The notes beneath the pieces were generated by a model. It did not search any database, was not told where the DNA came from, and worked only from the letters and a program-made list of their open reading frames with translations. From Holdemania massiliensis (GTDB taxonomy: Bacteria; Bacillota_I; Bacilli_A; Erysipelotrichales; Erysipelotrichaceae): a stretch of 64,000 nt of DNA. The DNA lies in contig NZ_JAKNTK010000001.1 of assembly GCF_022440805.1 (NCBI RefSeq), positions 1,178,001 through 1,242,000 on the forward strand, written 5' to 3'. A program made the translations under genes and the position numbers. Positions 42,844 through 51,144 of this stretch are shown one piece after another (the first letter of the stretch is position 1; every line of letters starts with the position of its first letter).

Positions 42844-44298
42844 ATGTCCATGTTCAATCACGAAGCACGGCAGTTTAAGTTTGACGTGCTCAAAGAAATT
42901 TCACAGCTGGCTTATGAGGGAAACTTAACGGAGGACAGCGCGGCGGCGATCAGCCGCAAACTGATTCCCGGGCGCAAAGCGGAATTCCGCTGCTGCGTGT
43001 ATAAGGAAAGAGAAATTCTGCGGCAGCGTACACGGCTGGCCTGCGGGAAGATGGCGGATGAGGGAGCCGCGTACAATCCACGTCAGATTGTTCAGGTTAT
43101 TGATGCGGCGTGCGACGGCTGTACCATCCGCAAAATTCAAATTACGGATAACTGTCGGAAGTGCATGGCGAAAGCCTGTCTGGCTTCCTGTAAATTTGAT
43201 GCCATCAGCATGGGGCTGCACCGTGCCCAGATCGATTATACGAAATGTAAAGAATGCGGGGCCTGTGCCCGCGGCTGTCCTTACAATGCGATTGTGGTCA
43301 CAGAACGTCCTTGTTCGCAGCATTGTCCGGTGGATGCGATTCGCTGGGATGAAAATGGGATTGCTCAGATAGACGAATCCAAATGCATTAACTGCGGCGC
43401 CTGCCAAGCGGCTTGTCCGTTCGGCGCAATCGAGGATATGTCGTGGATTGTTCCGGTAGTCAGTTTGTTAAAAATGGGAACGCCGATGTATGCGATCATC
43501 GCTCCGGCCATTCAGGGGCAGTTTGACAGTGCCACCCTGCCGCAGATCAAAAAAAGCATTGAGCTGTTAGGCTTTGAAAAAGTCTACGAAGTTGCTTTGG
43601 GCGCGGATGCCGTAGCCTGGGAGGAACAAGCCGAGCTGGCGGAAAAGATGGAAGCCGGCATACCGCTGACGACCTCGTGCTGTCCGGCGTTTGTCAATCT
43701 GGCTAAGATGCACTTCCCGCAAATCTATGAAAACAACATGTCCACGGTGGTTTCACCGATGATGGCGCTGGCCCGCAAGCTGAAAAAGGATCATCCCGAT
43801 CACGGCGTGATCTTTATCGGCCCATGCTTGGCGAAAAAACAGGAAGCCATGGAATCCTTTACCGCGGTGGATTACGTTTTGACCTTTGAAGAAGTAGCTG
43901 CGATGATGATCGCCAAACACATTGATCCATCAGAAGTTCAGGCCAATGAAGAAGACTATCCGTCTGTCTTTGGACGCAACTTTGCCCAAGGCGGCGGCGT
44001 CAGCAAAGCGGTCGTGCAGGCGGCAAAAGAAAAATCCATGACGACGCCGGTCGGCGTGTATGCCGATGGCTGTCAGGAATGCAAGAAGCAGCTGACGCTG
44101 ATGAAGTTCGGCAAGTTTACCGGCAATATTCTGGAAGGCATGGCCTGTCCGGGCGGCTGCATCGCCGGGCCGGCGGTCATCGAACCGCCGATGATTACCA
44201 AAGGCCGGATGGCAAAAGAGAATATCGGCAATCAGAAGACAATTGAGGAATCCGTGGAAAGCTTTGATTTTACGGATGTACCGATGCATCGGAAATAA
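42844..44298 (+). CDS. [FeFe] hydrogenase (group B-like)
   Basis: 484 residues. Cysteine-rich ferredoxin-type region (about 100-210) with CRKCMAKACLASC, CKECGACARGCP, a CSQHCP block and CINCGACQAACP, then the H-cluster domain with all three motifs: L1 TTSCCPAF, L2 IGPCLAKKQEA, L3 EGMACPGGCIAGP. The order and the reduced L2 (GPC rather than MPC) fit the group B monomeric hydrogenases of anaerobic Firmicutes. Ferredoxin is the usual electron partner; the enzyme is cytoplasmic. The ATG at 42844 follows GGAGGAG; an earlier in-frame ATG lacks this. It is the first gene of a five-gene operon. Maturation genes hydEFG are not in the window. Confidence 0.9.
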   Translation: MSMFNHEARQFKFDVLKEISQLAYEGNLTEDSAAAISRKLIPGRKAEFRCCVYKEREILRQRTRLACGKMADEGAAYNPRQIVQVIDAACDGCTIRKIQITDNCRKCMAKACLASCKFDAISMGLHRAQIDYTKCKECGACARGCPYNAIVVTERPCSQHCPVDAIRWDENGIAQIDESKCINCGACQAACPFGAIEDMSWIVPVVSLLKMGTPMYAIIAPAIQGQFDSATLPQIKKSIELLGFEKVYEVALGADAVAWEEQAELAEKMEAGIPLTTSCCPAFVNLAKMHFPQIYENNMSTVVSPMMALARKLKKDHPDHGVIFIGPCLAKKQEAMESFTAVDYVLTFEEVAAMMIAKHIDPSEVQANEEDYPSVFGRNFAQGGGVSKAVVQAAKEKSMTTPVGVYADGCQECKKQLTLMKFGKFTGNILEGMACPGGCIAGPAVIEPPMITKGRMAKENIGNQKTIEESVESFDFTDVPMHRK

Positions 44299-44316
44299 AC
44301 GAAAAGGAGAGTCGAC

Positions 44317-44565
44317 ATGGTCACAGTTGAAGTTTGTATTGGAAGTGCCTGCTACGTCAAGGGCAGCAATGAAGTCGTAACGATTCTGCAGGAATTAATC
44401 AAAGAAAAGGGCTGGGAAGACCAGGTGAATGTCAAAGGAGCCTTCTGCATGCAGGTCTGCACACAGGGCCTGGGACTGCGCGTGAACGGCAAGCAGCTGC
44501 TGGGCGTCGGTCTGCATAATGTCAAAGAGGTGCTCCTGCAGGAAATTACGGCGGCTTTGGCATGA
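44317..44565 (+). CDS. thioredoxin-like [2Fe-2S] protein (NuoE-like)
   Basis: 82 residues. The four cluster cysteines are in CIGSACYVKGS and GAFCMQVC, giving the C-x4-C ... C-x3-C spacing of thioredoxin-like 2Fe-2S proteins, the fold of NuoE and HydC-type subunits. It starts 18 bases after the hydrogenase, and its stop overlaps the next gene's ATG by four bases. It probably shuttles electrons between the hydrogenase and the sensory hydrogenase. AAGGAGAG precedes the start. Confidence 0.88.
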   Translation: MVTVEVCIGSACYVKGSNEVVTILQELIKEKGWEDQVNVKGAFCMQVCTQGLGLRVNGKQLLGVGLHNVKEVLLQEITAALA

Positions 44566-46244
44566 GCTATATTCAGCTTTCTGAAGCGAACTGCCGCAAC
44601 TGCCTGCGATGTGTGCGCGTCTGTCCGACTAAGGCGATGACCTATCAGAATCATCAGCCTACCATTATTGAAGAGGAATGTATACTGTGCGGTAAATGCT
44701 ATGCGATTTGTCCGCACAGCGCGAAAAAGGTTCACAGTGATATTGAGGCTGTTCGGCAGTGGATTCGTGAAGGACAGCCGCTGGCGCTCAGCATTGCTCC
44801 TTCGTTTGCTTCGGTCTGGCCGGATTATCCGCAGCTGAAGCAGCAGCTGCAGGCCCTAGGGTTTGCGGTTGTGGAGGAAACGGCGGTCGGCGCACGGTTG
44901 GTTTCCGAAGCCTATATGCAGCTGATTGAACAACGGCAGATGAAAAACATTCTGTCGACGTGCTGTCCGGCGGTCGTCACGTATGTGGAAAAGAATTTTC
45001 CGGAGCTGATCGATCAGCTGGCACCGGTCGTTTCTCCGATGATCGCTCATGGCTTTGATTTAAAAGCCCGTTTTCCGGGGTATAAGACTGTTTTCCTTTC
45101 ACCGTGCATCGCCAAGCAGAAGGAAGCGGCGGATCCGCGGTTTGCCGGAGCGATTGACGCGGTCTTAACGATGCCGGATCTCTCCGCCTGGCTCAAGGAT
45201 ATTCCGGTTCAGGAAATGAGTGAAGCGGTACCGTGGGAAAATCTTCAAGCCAGTACAGTTCGGATGTATCCGACTCCGGGTGGGGTCATCCGTACCTTAA
45301 GCAGCTCGGATGAAGTTTACGAACGGGTCAGCGCCGAAGGCATGGAACGCGTAAAGGATGCGCTGAATTCGATTGCCCAGGGACACATGGAAGGCTATTT
45401 CTTTGAGCTTTCTGCCTGTGAACAATCCTGTTTGGGCGGCCCGTTGTTATGTCATGTCGACCACAGTGAATGGAAAGCCCGCAGCGCGATCCGGCGCAAC
45501 ATGGATCCGCAGGATCAGGTGCGGCAGGCTCAGCTTCCGTCAAGACTGCGAGCCGACTGGCAGGCCGATCCAATTCAGCGGTCGGTCCATACGGAAGAAG
45601 AAATTAAAGACATGTTGTTTCTGATGGGCAAAACGACCAAGGAAAAAGAACTGGACTGCGGCGCCTGCGGTTATGAAAGCTGCCGTGCCAAAGCGATCGC
45701 CGTGCTGGAAGGCAAGGCGGATCCAAAGCTGTGTCTGCCGTATGCGCTGGAACATGCCCAGTCGATATCCAACCTGATCATTGAGAATACGCCCAACGGC
45801 ATTCTTGTTCTGGATGAAAACAACTGCGTGCGCGAGATCAATCCCGCAGCGCTGAATATGATGAACCTGCAGGAATTTGATCCGGTCGGCATGCCAGTGG
45901 AATCAATTCTGCCGGATCAGGGGCTGCATGAACTGCTTCAGGATTTTGTCGGCGTGCAGTATTACCGCTGCGAATATTCGCAGTATCATAAAATCTTAAA
46001 CCATGCGATGATCTCGATTGAGGATCACCGATATGTCATTTTAATCTTAATGGATCTGACCGTCGAAGAAACCAAGGAAAAGGTCATTCGTCAGATGCAG
46101 ATGAAAACAGTGGAAGTCGCTCAGACCGTCATTGATGATCAGATGCGGGTCGTTCAGGAAATTGCCAGTCTGTTAGGTGAAACTACAGCCAAGTCGAAGG
46201 TGGCATTGACGCGGTTAATGAAAGCGATGGATGAAGATGACTGA
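44562..46244 (+). CDS. sensory [FeFe] hydrogenase with PAS domain (HydS/group C-like)
   Basis: 560 residues. Two 4Fe-4S motifs (CRNCLRCVRVCP, CILCGKCYAICP), an H-cluster domain with altered motifs (STCCPAVV, LSPCIAKQKE, ELSACEQSCLGGP), then a CGACGYESC iron-sulfur motif (about 365-385) and a PAS domain (about 395-500, NGILVLDENNCVREINPAAL), ending in a helical tail. This is the group C architecture believed to sense H2 redox state and signal through PAS. The translational overlap with the PP2C phosphatase (14 bases) suggests the phosphatase is the output. No kinase domain is fused. Confidence 0.88.
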   Translation: MSYIQLSEANCRNCLRCVRVCPTKAMTYQNHQPTIIEEECILCGKCYAICPHSAKKVHSDIEAVRQWIREGQPLALSIAPSFASVWPDYPQLKQQLQALGFAVVEETAVGARLVSEAYMQLIEQRQMKNILSTCCPAVVTYVEKNFPELIDQLAPVVSPMIAHGFDLKARFPGYKTVFLSPCIAKQKEAADPRFAGAIDAVLTMPDLSAWLKDIPVQEMSEAVPWENLQASTVRMYPTPGGVIRTLSSSDEVYERVSAEGMERVKDALNSIAQGHMEGYFFELSACEQSCLGGPLLCHVDHSEWKARSAIRRNMDPQDQVRQAQLPSRLRADWQADPIQRSVHTEEEIKDMLFLMGKTTKEKELDCGACGYESCRAKAIAVLEGKADPKLCLPYALEHAQSISNLIIENTPNGILVLDENNCVREINPAALNMMNLQEFDPVGMPVESILPDQGLHELLQDFVGVQYYRCEYSQYHKILNHAMISIEDHRYVILILMDLTVEETKEKVIRQMQMKTVEVAQTVIDDQMRVVQEIASLLGETTAKSKVALTRLMKAMDEDD

Positions 46245-47424
46245 GGAAAAAATCCATGTGGAAACCTCGTTTTCCTCATTAATCAAAAAGAATGAGGAGC
46301 TTTGCGGTGACAAGGTGGCGATCCGCTACTGCGATCAGTTCTGCATTCTTGTTTTGGCGGATGGACTGGGCAGCGGGGTAAAAGCGAATATTCTTTCGAC
46401 GCTGACCAGCACAATTATCTGTGAGATGATGGCGGAAGGGTCAACGCTGCAGGAGGCTGTCGATACGATTACGGCGACGCTGCCGCAATGTCAGGAGCGG
46501 GGAATCGCTTACTCCACCTTTACGATCGTTCAGATCTATTACGATGGAACTGCTTATCTGATCGAATTCGACAATCCGGCGGCGGTCATCATGCGCAGAG
46601 GGCAGTGCCTGGAACTGCCGCGGACAACACGGATGATCGGTCAGCGGAAGATTCGCGAAAGCAGTTTCCAAGTCGAACCGAATGATTTTATCGTGGTCTT
46701 TTCCGACGGGATTATTCATGCCGGAGTCGGAACATTTCTGAACTTTGGCTGGGACCATGCCGATGTCGAAAAGCATCTGACGGAATACTGCCGCTCGACC
46801 GATCCGGCCCGCGAGGTAACGCGGATCTTACTGGCCTGCGTCAATGATTTGTATCAGGGTAAGCCGGGTGACGATTCGACAGTCGCTACCGCTAAGATTG
46901 TTCCGGCTGCCGAAGCCCGCGTGATGGTGGGACCGCCGGAGCATCCGGAAGATGACCGTAAGGTGGTCGGCCGGCTGTTAAGCGCGACCGGAAAGAAAAT
47001 CTGCTGCGGTGGAACGACGTCCAACATTGTTTCGCGGATTACCGGAAAAGAAATTCAGATCGAAAATCTTCTGTCATTAGCTTCCGATGTCCCGCCGATG
47101 GCCTATATCGAGGGGCTGGATTTGGTGACGGAGGGTGTCCTGACACTGCAGAAAGCCAATGAATATCTGCATGAATGCGCGCAGTCACCGCAGTTTTATG
47201 AACAGTTTCTGCTGACGAAGCAGGAAGACGGAGCGATCCTGTTAACCAAGATGTTTCTGCAGGATTGTACGAAAATTGTGTTCATGGTCGGCCGTTCGGA
47301 TAATCCGGCACATCGCCAACTGGCCTATTCCACGATCTCCCTGCGGGCTAAAATCCGCATGATCGAACGGATGGCAGAAAATTTAAAGAAGCTGGGCAAG
47401 ATCGTTCAGATTGAACTGTATTGA
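46231..47424 (+). CDS. PP2C/SpoIIE-type phosphatase
   Basis: 397 residues. The PP2C metal-binding motifs are visible: ILVLADGLGSG, FIVVFSDGIIHAG and DDSTVATAKI in the N-terminal 220 residues (SpoIIE-like). The C-terminal 170 residues (RKVVGRLLSATGKKICCGGT ... LRAKIRMIERMAENLKKLG) form a second domain that I do not recognise, with a pair of adjacent Cys. It overlaps the HydS-like gene by 14 bases, so it is the probable effector of hydrogen sensing by dephosphorylating a Ser/Thr target. The target is not evident from the neighbours. Confidence 0.85.
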   Translation: MKMTEEKIHVETSFSSLIKKNEELCGDKVAIRYCDQFCILVLADGLGSGVKANILSTLTSTIICEMMAEGSTLQEAVDTITATLPQCQERGIAYSTFTIVQIYYDGTAYLIEFDNPAAVIMRRGQCLELPRTTRMIGQRKIRESSFQVEPNDFIVVFSDGIIHAGVGTFLNFGWDHADVEKHLTEYCRSTDPAREVTRILLACVNDLYQGKPGDDSTVATAKIVPAAEARVMVGPPEHPEDDRKVVGRLLSATGKKICCGGTTSNIVSRITGKEIQIENLLSLASDVPPMAYIEGLDLVTEGVLTLQKANEYLHECAQSPQFYEQFLLTKQEDGAILLTKMFLQDCTKIVFMVGRSDNPAHRQLAYSTISLRAKIRMIERMAENLKKLGKIVQIELY

Positions 47425-47442
47425 TGAAAAGGAGTCAGGCGG

Positions 47443-47985
47443 ATGAAGCTCACTTGCCGAAAACGTCAGCTCAAGGTTAAAAATCAATGGATTGAGGTTT
47501 ATGAGGATGAAGCGGAATATGCGGACGGTCAAATTCTGCCGGTCTATACCGTGCTGCATTATCCGCAGGCTTCCGCCGCGCTCGTCGTGGAAAACACGCG
47601 GGGACAGGTGCTTTTGATCCGCAGCTGGCGTTATCCGATTCAGCAGGAAGGCTGGGAAATTCCGGCAGGTTCAGTGGATTGCGGTGAAGATCCCGCTGCC
47701 GCGGCGATCCGTGAGGTAAAGGAAGAAACCGGGTTGGATGTCAATCATTTAGTTCTGCTTTGTCAGTTTTATCCTTCTAACGGCATGTCGGATCAAAAGG
47801 TCTATGTATACGAAGGGAAGGCTGAGGAATCAGAGTTTATCTTGGATGAAAGGGAAGTCGAAGAAGCGCGCTGGTTTGCCCCGGAAGTCCTTCATCAGAT
47901 GCTGAACAGCGGTCAGATTCAGTGCGGAATATCCCAGCTGGGTTTGCGAACCTGGCTTATGAAGCACGCGGAAACGGTGGAATAG
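47443..47985 (+). CDS. Nudix hydrolase (ADP-ribose pyrophosphatase-like)
   Basis: 180 residues. The Nudix box is complete: GSVDCGEDPAAAA followed by IREVKEETGL, matching G-x5-E-x7-REUXEEXGU, and YTVLHYPQASAALVV with QFYPSNGMSDQKVYVYE are typical of the ADP-ribose pyrophosphatase subgroup. It follows the phosphatase by 18 bases with AAGGAG before the ATG, so it is the last gene of the hydrogenase operon. Its link to hydrogenases is not obvious; redox-linked ADP-ribose or NADH turnover is speculative. Confidence 0.92.
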   Translation: MKLTCRKRQLKVKNQWIEVYEDEAEYADGQILPVYTVLHYPQASAALVVENTRGQVLLIRSWRYPIQQEGWEIPAGSVDCGEDPAAAAIREVKEETGLDVNHLVLLCQFYPSNGMSDQKVYVYEGKAEESEFILDEREVEEARWFAPEVLHQMLNSGQIQCGISQLGLRTWLMKHAETVE

Positions 47986-47994
47986 AGAAACACG

Positions 47995-48030
47995 AAGGGT
48001 TGATCTCAGCAGGAAGAGTCAATCCTTTTT
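47995..48030 (+). terminator. intrinsic terminator of the hydrogenase operon
   Basis: Stem AAGGGTTGA (47995-48003) with TCAATCCTT (48019-48027), one G-T pair, then T residues. Confidence 0.75.
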
Positions 48031-48158
48031 ATTATGTTTTTTTGGTGGAAAATCTGTGAATTGGAAATTAAAATCAGCACTGTCATGAAAAAGGCAAGAA
48101 AAATAATTTAAAAGTTTAGTTATACTAAACAAACGATTTCACTCTATTAAATTTATGC

Positions 48159-48186
48159 TTGCGTTCACGGAAATTTTTGGTATAAT
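48159..48186 (+). promoter_or_regulatory. promoter of the long leader
   Basis: TTGCGT (48159-48164), 16-base spacer, TATAAT (48181-48186) with an extended TGG. Confidence 0.65.
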
Positions 48187-48192
48187 TTTCCC

Positions 48193-48537
48193 GTGATTGA
48201 GATTGAAGGAGGGATGGGGAAAAGACGATCACACCCGTTCATTTTGAATGATTAGACGCACATCATTGCCGGTTATTGCTAACCGGCCGCATGACCTGAT
48301 GTTCCACGAAGAACAGGCCTCGGACAGCCGGGTCAAATGCCGAAATTGAAACAGGGTCACCCTTGTTGATGCCAAAGCTAAGCTTTGAAAAAGTTCTGTG
48401 ACACGCAATCACCAAGCGGCCAAAAGCCATCGTCTTGTCTTTCTGTCCCGGCGCATGGAGCGTACCGGAAGAAAATTGAAGAAACGAAAAGAACTGTTGT
48501 TTTTGTTTTTCTATTTTGAAAGGGGAATCATCATTTT
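48193..48537 (+). promoter_or_regulatory. ~345-nt structured 5' leader, unassigned
   Basis: Between the promoter and the ATG at 48538 lie about 345 untranslated bases with a nested hairpin: ACATCA (48260-48265) pairs with TGATGT (48297-48302) around a perfect CCGGTTA/TAACCGG stem (48269-48275 with 48280-48286). Further pairings include AAAGCT/AGCTTT near 48372-48386. Many short conserved-looking purine-rich boxes occur (GGGGAAAAGACGATCAC; CAGCCGGGTCAAATGCCG). It resembles a riboswitch leader in length, but I could not match it to cobalamin, TPP, SAM, glycine, lysine, FMN, c-di-AMP, ZTP, M-box or T-box consensus by eye. Confidence 0.5.
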
Positions 48538-49365
48538 ATGAAAAAATTAATTTCTGTGCTCTGCGCACTGCTTTTCATTGCGGGCTGTTCCGCTTCGCCT
48601 GCCGCTGTGCCTACACCTTCAGCCCTTCCGCAGACTGGGGTTTCCAATTCTATGCAAGGCAACTTTACCGACGAGATGAAGCTGGCCTACCGCGATGATT
48701 TAGATCCGGAAGCGGGGGCGGATTCAGTGGAACGGGAAGGCGATCATTCAGATTCTCCGTATTTTTCCAGAGTTGATTTCTACAATGCGAAAAATACGGA
48801 TACCCTGACGATTTTACCGCAGTTTCAGACGATGCAGCAGACGTCAGAATGGTCCTGCGGTGTCGTTTCCGCTTTGCTGGTGTTAAACTATTATGATCAG
48901 TTAGGGGATCAGACGGAGCGCACGCTGGCAGAGTATCGAAGCAATGGCTTGACGCCGGCTGCGACAGATATGGAATCGATGATCGCGATCTTTGACCAAA
49001 TCGGCGGCTTTGAGCTGGAAAGCAGTCTGGATTATTCTGCGGATGAGCTTTGGGATGTCTTTCCGTTAGAACGTTTTGAAGCCTTGCTGAAAGAAGGGAC
49101 ACCGGTGATGGTGGCCTGGAATGACTGGGGCGGACATTGGCAGGTTGTGATCGGCTATGATAATATGGGAACGGAAACGACGCAGGACGATGTGCTGATT
49201 GTTGCCGATCCTTACGATACGACGGATCACAATCAGGATGGATATACAGTCTATGGTGCGGAACGGTTTTATTACAACTGGACGATGTATGATTTCTTTG
49301 AAGGCCAGGGGATTGAAAATCAGCGTGATCTGATGTTTTTGATTGCCAAGCCGATCGCTGAGTAA
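48538..49365 (+). CDS. lipoprotein with C39-like peptidase domain
   Basis: 275 residues. Lipobox in VLCALLFIAGC, followed by a low-complexity linker and, from about residue 95, a papain-like C39 domain: catalytic Cys in QTSEWSCGVVSALLVLNYY, His in WGGHWQVVIGYDN, and Asp in IVADPYDTTDHNQDGY. Such exported cysteine peptidases process proteins or peptides on the outer face of the membrane. AAAGGGGAATC precedes the ATG. It is the only gene behind the long structured leader, so that RNA presumably controls it. A terminator follows. Confidence 0.85.
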   Translation: MKKLISVLCALLFIAGCSASPAAVPTPSALPQTGVSNSMQGNFTDEMKLAYRDDLDPEAGADSVEREGDHSDSPYFSRVDFYNAKNTDTLTILPQFQTMQQTSEWSCGVVSALLVLNYYDQLGDQTERTLAEYRSNGLTPAATDMESMIAIFDQIGGFELESSLDYSADELWDVFPLERFEALLKEGTPVMVAWNDWGGHWQVVIGYDNMGTETTQDDVLIVADPYDTTDHNQDGYTVYGAERFYYNWTMYDFFEGQGIENQRDLMFLIAKPIAE

Positions 49366-49399
49366 CTCGGTCAGTCATCGATTTTGACGAAAAAAAGCT

Positions 49400-49441
49400 G
49401 CAGCGTCTTCCTCTTGTTCTGAAAGAGGAAGCGCTGCTTTT
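49400..49441 (+). terminator. intrinsic terminator after the C39-like gene
   Basis: A 15-bp stem with one bulged T (GCAGCG at 49400-49405 through the CTTCCTCTT segment, pairing back to GCTGC ending at 49437), then T residues. Confidence 0.8.
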
Positions 49442-49474
49442 GTATTTGTTGGCGAAAGCCTGAGTTTCTTATGC

Positions 49475-49480
49475 TATACT
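49475..49480 (+). promoter_or_regulatory. -10 element of the diguanylate cyclase gene
   Basis: TATACT preceded by TGC (extended -10); no convincing -35. Confidence 0.4.
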
Positions 49481-49516
49481 AAATAAGAAATCAATACAGA
49501 AAGCGAGGTCAGCGGA

Positions 49517-50683
49517 ATGATTGCGATGATAGAAGACGTCATGATCCTGTTTTTTAATCTTTTGATCTTTGCCCAAATGATTACGCTGAAGGATCATACG
49601 CGGCGGAAAATGATCGAACTGGCAGTCGGGTGTGCTGTCTTTTTCACGGCTTACGGCATTTCTGTCTATGTTTTGCATTTCCCGATGGTGCTGTCTTCGC
49701 TCTTGACGATGAGTCTGCCGAGTCTGGTGCTGTTCTGGCTGTTTTCAGCTTTTCGCGACGCCCGGTTTTTTCTGTCGTTTGCCTTGGCGGATACCCTGGC
49801 GATGATCACGGCGTCCTTCAGTAAATATCTCAGCTTGTTTTTTCCTCAGGGGGAGATTTTCTTTCTGGGGCTGACGCTGCTGCTGTTTATTGCGCTGCTT
49901 GTTTTTGCCAATCCTTATTTTCGGCTGTTGAAAACCTTAATGCGGCAAGTTGAGGATGGCTGGACGTCGATGGCGGTGACCGCGATGCTGATCTATTTTG
50001 TCTTGGGATTTATCGCAGCGTATCCCACGCCGATCGCTCAGCGGCGGGAATATGTTCCGGTCTTTATGGCCGTCTGCCTGCTGACATTTGCTTTTTATCT
50101 GGTCGTGCTGCATTCGCTGCAGAAAACCCAGAAAATTGTTCAACAGAACATTCAGCTTCAGGAAGAACAGAAAATTTATCACATCGCCTATACCGATGCG
50201 CTGACAGGACTGGGCAACCGCGCGGCGTATCTGGAGCGGATCAATCAGCTGGAACGACTGCGGAAAAACGGCATTTCGATCTGCTGCATCGAGCTGGACA
50301 TGAACGGTTTGAAACAGGTTAATGATACATTAGGCCATGCGGCAGGGGACAGAGCGTTAAGAGAAATCGCTGCGGCTTTGAAGACGGTGTTTCTTTGCCG
50401 GCAGCCGGACAGCGTATTTCGGGTAGGCGGCGATGAATTCTGCGTGCTGCTCAGCGATGTTGAAGAAGATGAAACCGCAGAATGTCTGAATCAGCTGGAA
50501 AATCAGTTGAAGCAAAGCAGTCAGACGCTTGGGTTTTCCTTAGCGGCCGCGGCCGGTAGGGCCTGGGTTCAGCCGGAAGAGTCGATAGAAACCACGATGA
50601 TCCGTGCCGATGATCAGATGTATAAGCATAAACGTGAGAATCAGAAAGTTTCTGAAAAAGAGAATGAAACAATTTCTTTGTGA
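49517..50683 (+). CDS. membrane diguanylate cyclase (GGDEF)
   Basis: 388 residues. Six transmembrane helices (1-205) of the same type as in the AgrC-like kinases at 16.9-19.5 kb (shared LFSAFRDARFF and QVEDGWTS ... AAYP landmarks), a coiled coil, then a GGDEF domain (about 225-375). Unlike the other GGDEF domains in this window its active site is intact: metal Asp261 in ELDMNGLKQVND and GGDEF at 304-308. It should synthesise cyclic-di-GMP. The RxxD inhibition site is not obvious. The start is preceded by a weak GAGG. Confidence 0.92.
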   Translation: MIAMIEDVMILFFNLLIFAQMITLKDHTRRKMIELAVGCAVFFTAYGISVYVLHFPMVLSSLLTMSLPSLVLFWLFSAFRDARFFLSFALADTLAMITASFSKYLSLFFPQGEIFFLGLTLLLFIALLVFANPYFRLLKTLMRQVEDGWTSMAVTAMLIYFVLGFIAAYPTPIAQRREYVPVFMAVCLLTFAFYLVVLHSLQKTQKIVQQNIQLQEEQKIYHIAYTDALTGLGNRAAYLERINQLERLRKNGISICCIELDMNGLKQVNDTLGHAAGDRALREIAAALKTVFLCRQPDSVFRVGGDEFCVLLSDVEEDETAECLNQLENQLKQSSQTLGFSLAAAAGRAWVQPEESIETTMIRADDQMYKHKRENQKVSEKENETISL

Positions 50684-50715
50684 TGATGAATTTTCAGAAA
50701 AAGTTGAAAAAAGAA

Positions 50716-50744
50716 TTGACAAGTTTTCTGCCCTGCGGTAAACT
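50716..50744 (+). promoter_or_regulatory. promoter of the T-box transcript
   Basis: TTGACA (50716-50721), 17-base spacer, TAAACT (50739-50744). Confidence 0.75.
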
Positions 50745-50750
50745 AAACCC

Positions 50751-51029
50751 ATCAACACAAATGCATAGATCAGGAAATGAGAAACTGGAACGTCTGATTC
50801 AAGAGAGCTGCCGTCAGGTGCAAGGCAGTACAGACACCGGGGACAACTGCCCTGTTAGCAGCGAACTGAAAGGTTATCCGAGTAGGGGAAGCCGGGAATT
50901 CCCGTTATAGAAGAAGGCATTCTTGCAGCTGCAACGATGCCCGCAGAGTGATCCTGTTTTTATGGCAGGATAATAGGAGTGGTACCACGGATTGATCAAT
51001 CCGTCTTCTAAACAGAAGGCGGATTTTTT
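50751..51029 (+). promoter_or_regulatory. T-box riboswitch, probable Leu specifier
   Basis: The leader has the T-box hallmarks in order: AGAGAG in stem I (near 50803-50808), GGTGCAAGGC at the apex (50817-50826), a specifier region reading GAA-CTG-A (about 50866), TCCGAGTAGGGG, GGAATTCCCGTTATAG, and the antiterminator T-box AGGAGTGGTACCACGG at 50975-50990. By analogy with other T-boxes (GAA, codon, A) the specifier is CTG, leucine; AAC (Asn) in another register is less likely. Uncharged tRNA-Leu would allow read-through into the peptide-binding lipoprotein gene. Confidence 0.88.
50999..51029 (+). terminator. T-box terminator
   Basis: An 11-bp stem (50999-51009 with 51014-51024), AAAC-type loop, and six T residues, immediately after the T-box; it would compete with the antiterminator. 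Confidence 0.88.
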
Positions 51030-51144
51030 GTGTTTGATTAAAGGGGGCATGAGAGTGTGAAACAGGTGAAATGTACCGGTGTTTCCGGAGCACTGCTTTT
51101 CTAAAACGGATGAACTAAGGTTTTAGAAAAAGGAGAAAACGAAA

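Noticed and set aside
48221..48260. GATCACACCCGTTC resembling a 5S rRNA box (GGTCACACCCGTTCC)
   Set aside because: None of the other 5S helices or the characteristic CCGAACACGG follow; no other rRNA genes are near.
48665..49378. A 237-codon minus-strand open frame opposite the C39-like lipoprotein
   Set aside because: Antisense shadow rich in Ser/Arg/His/Pro, no domain; the plus-strand gene has signal peptide and catalytic motifs.
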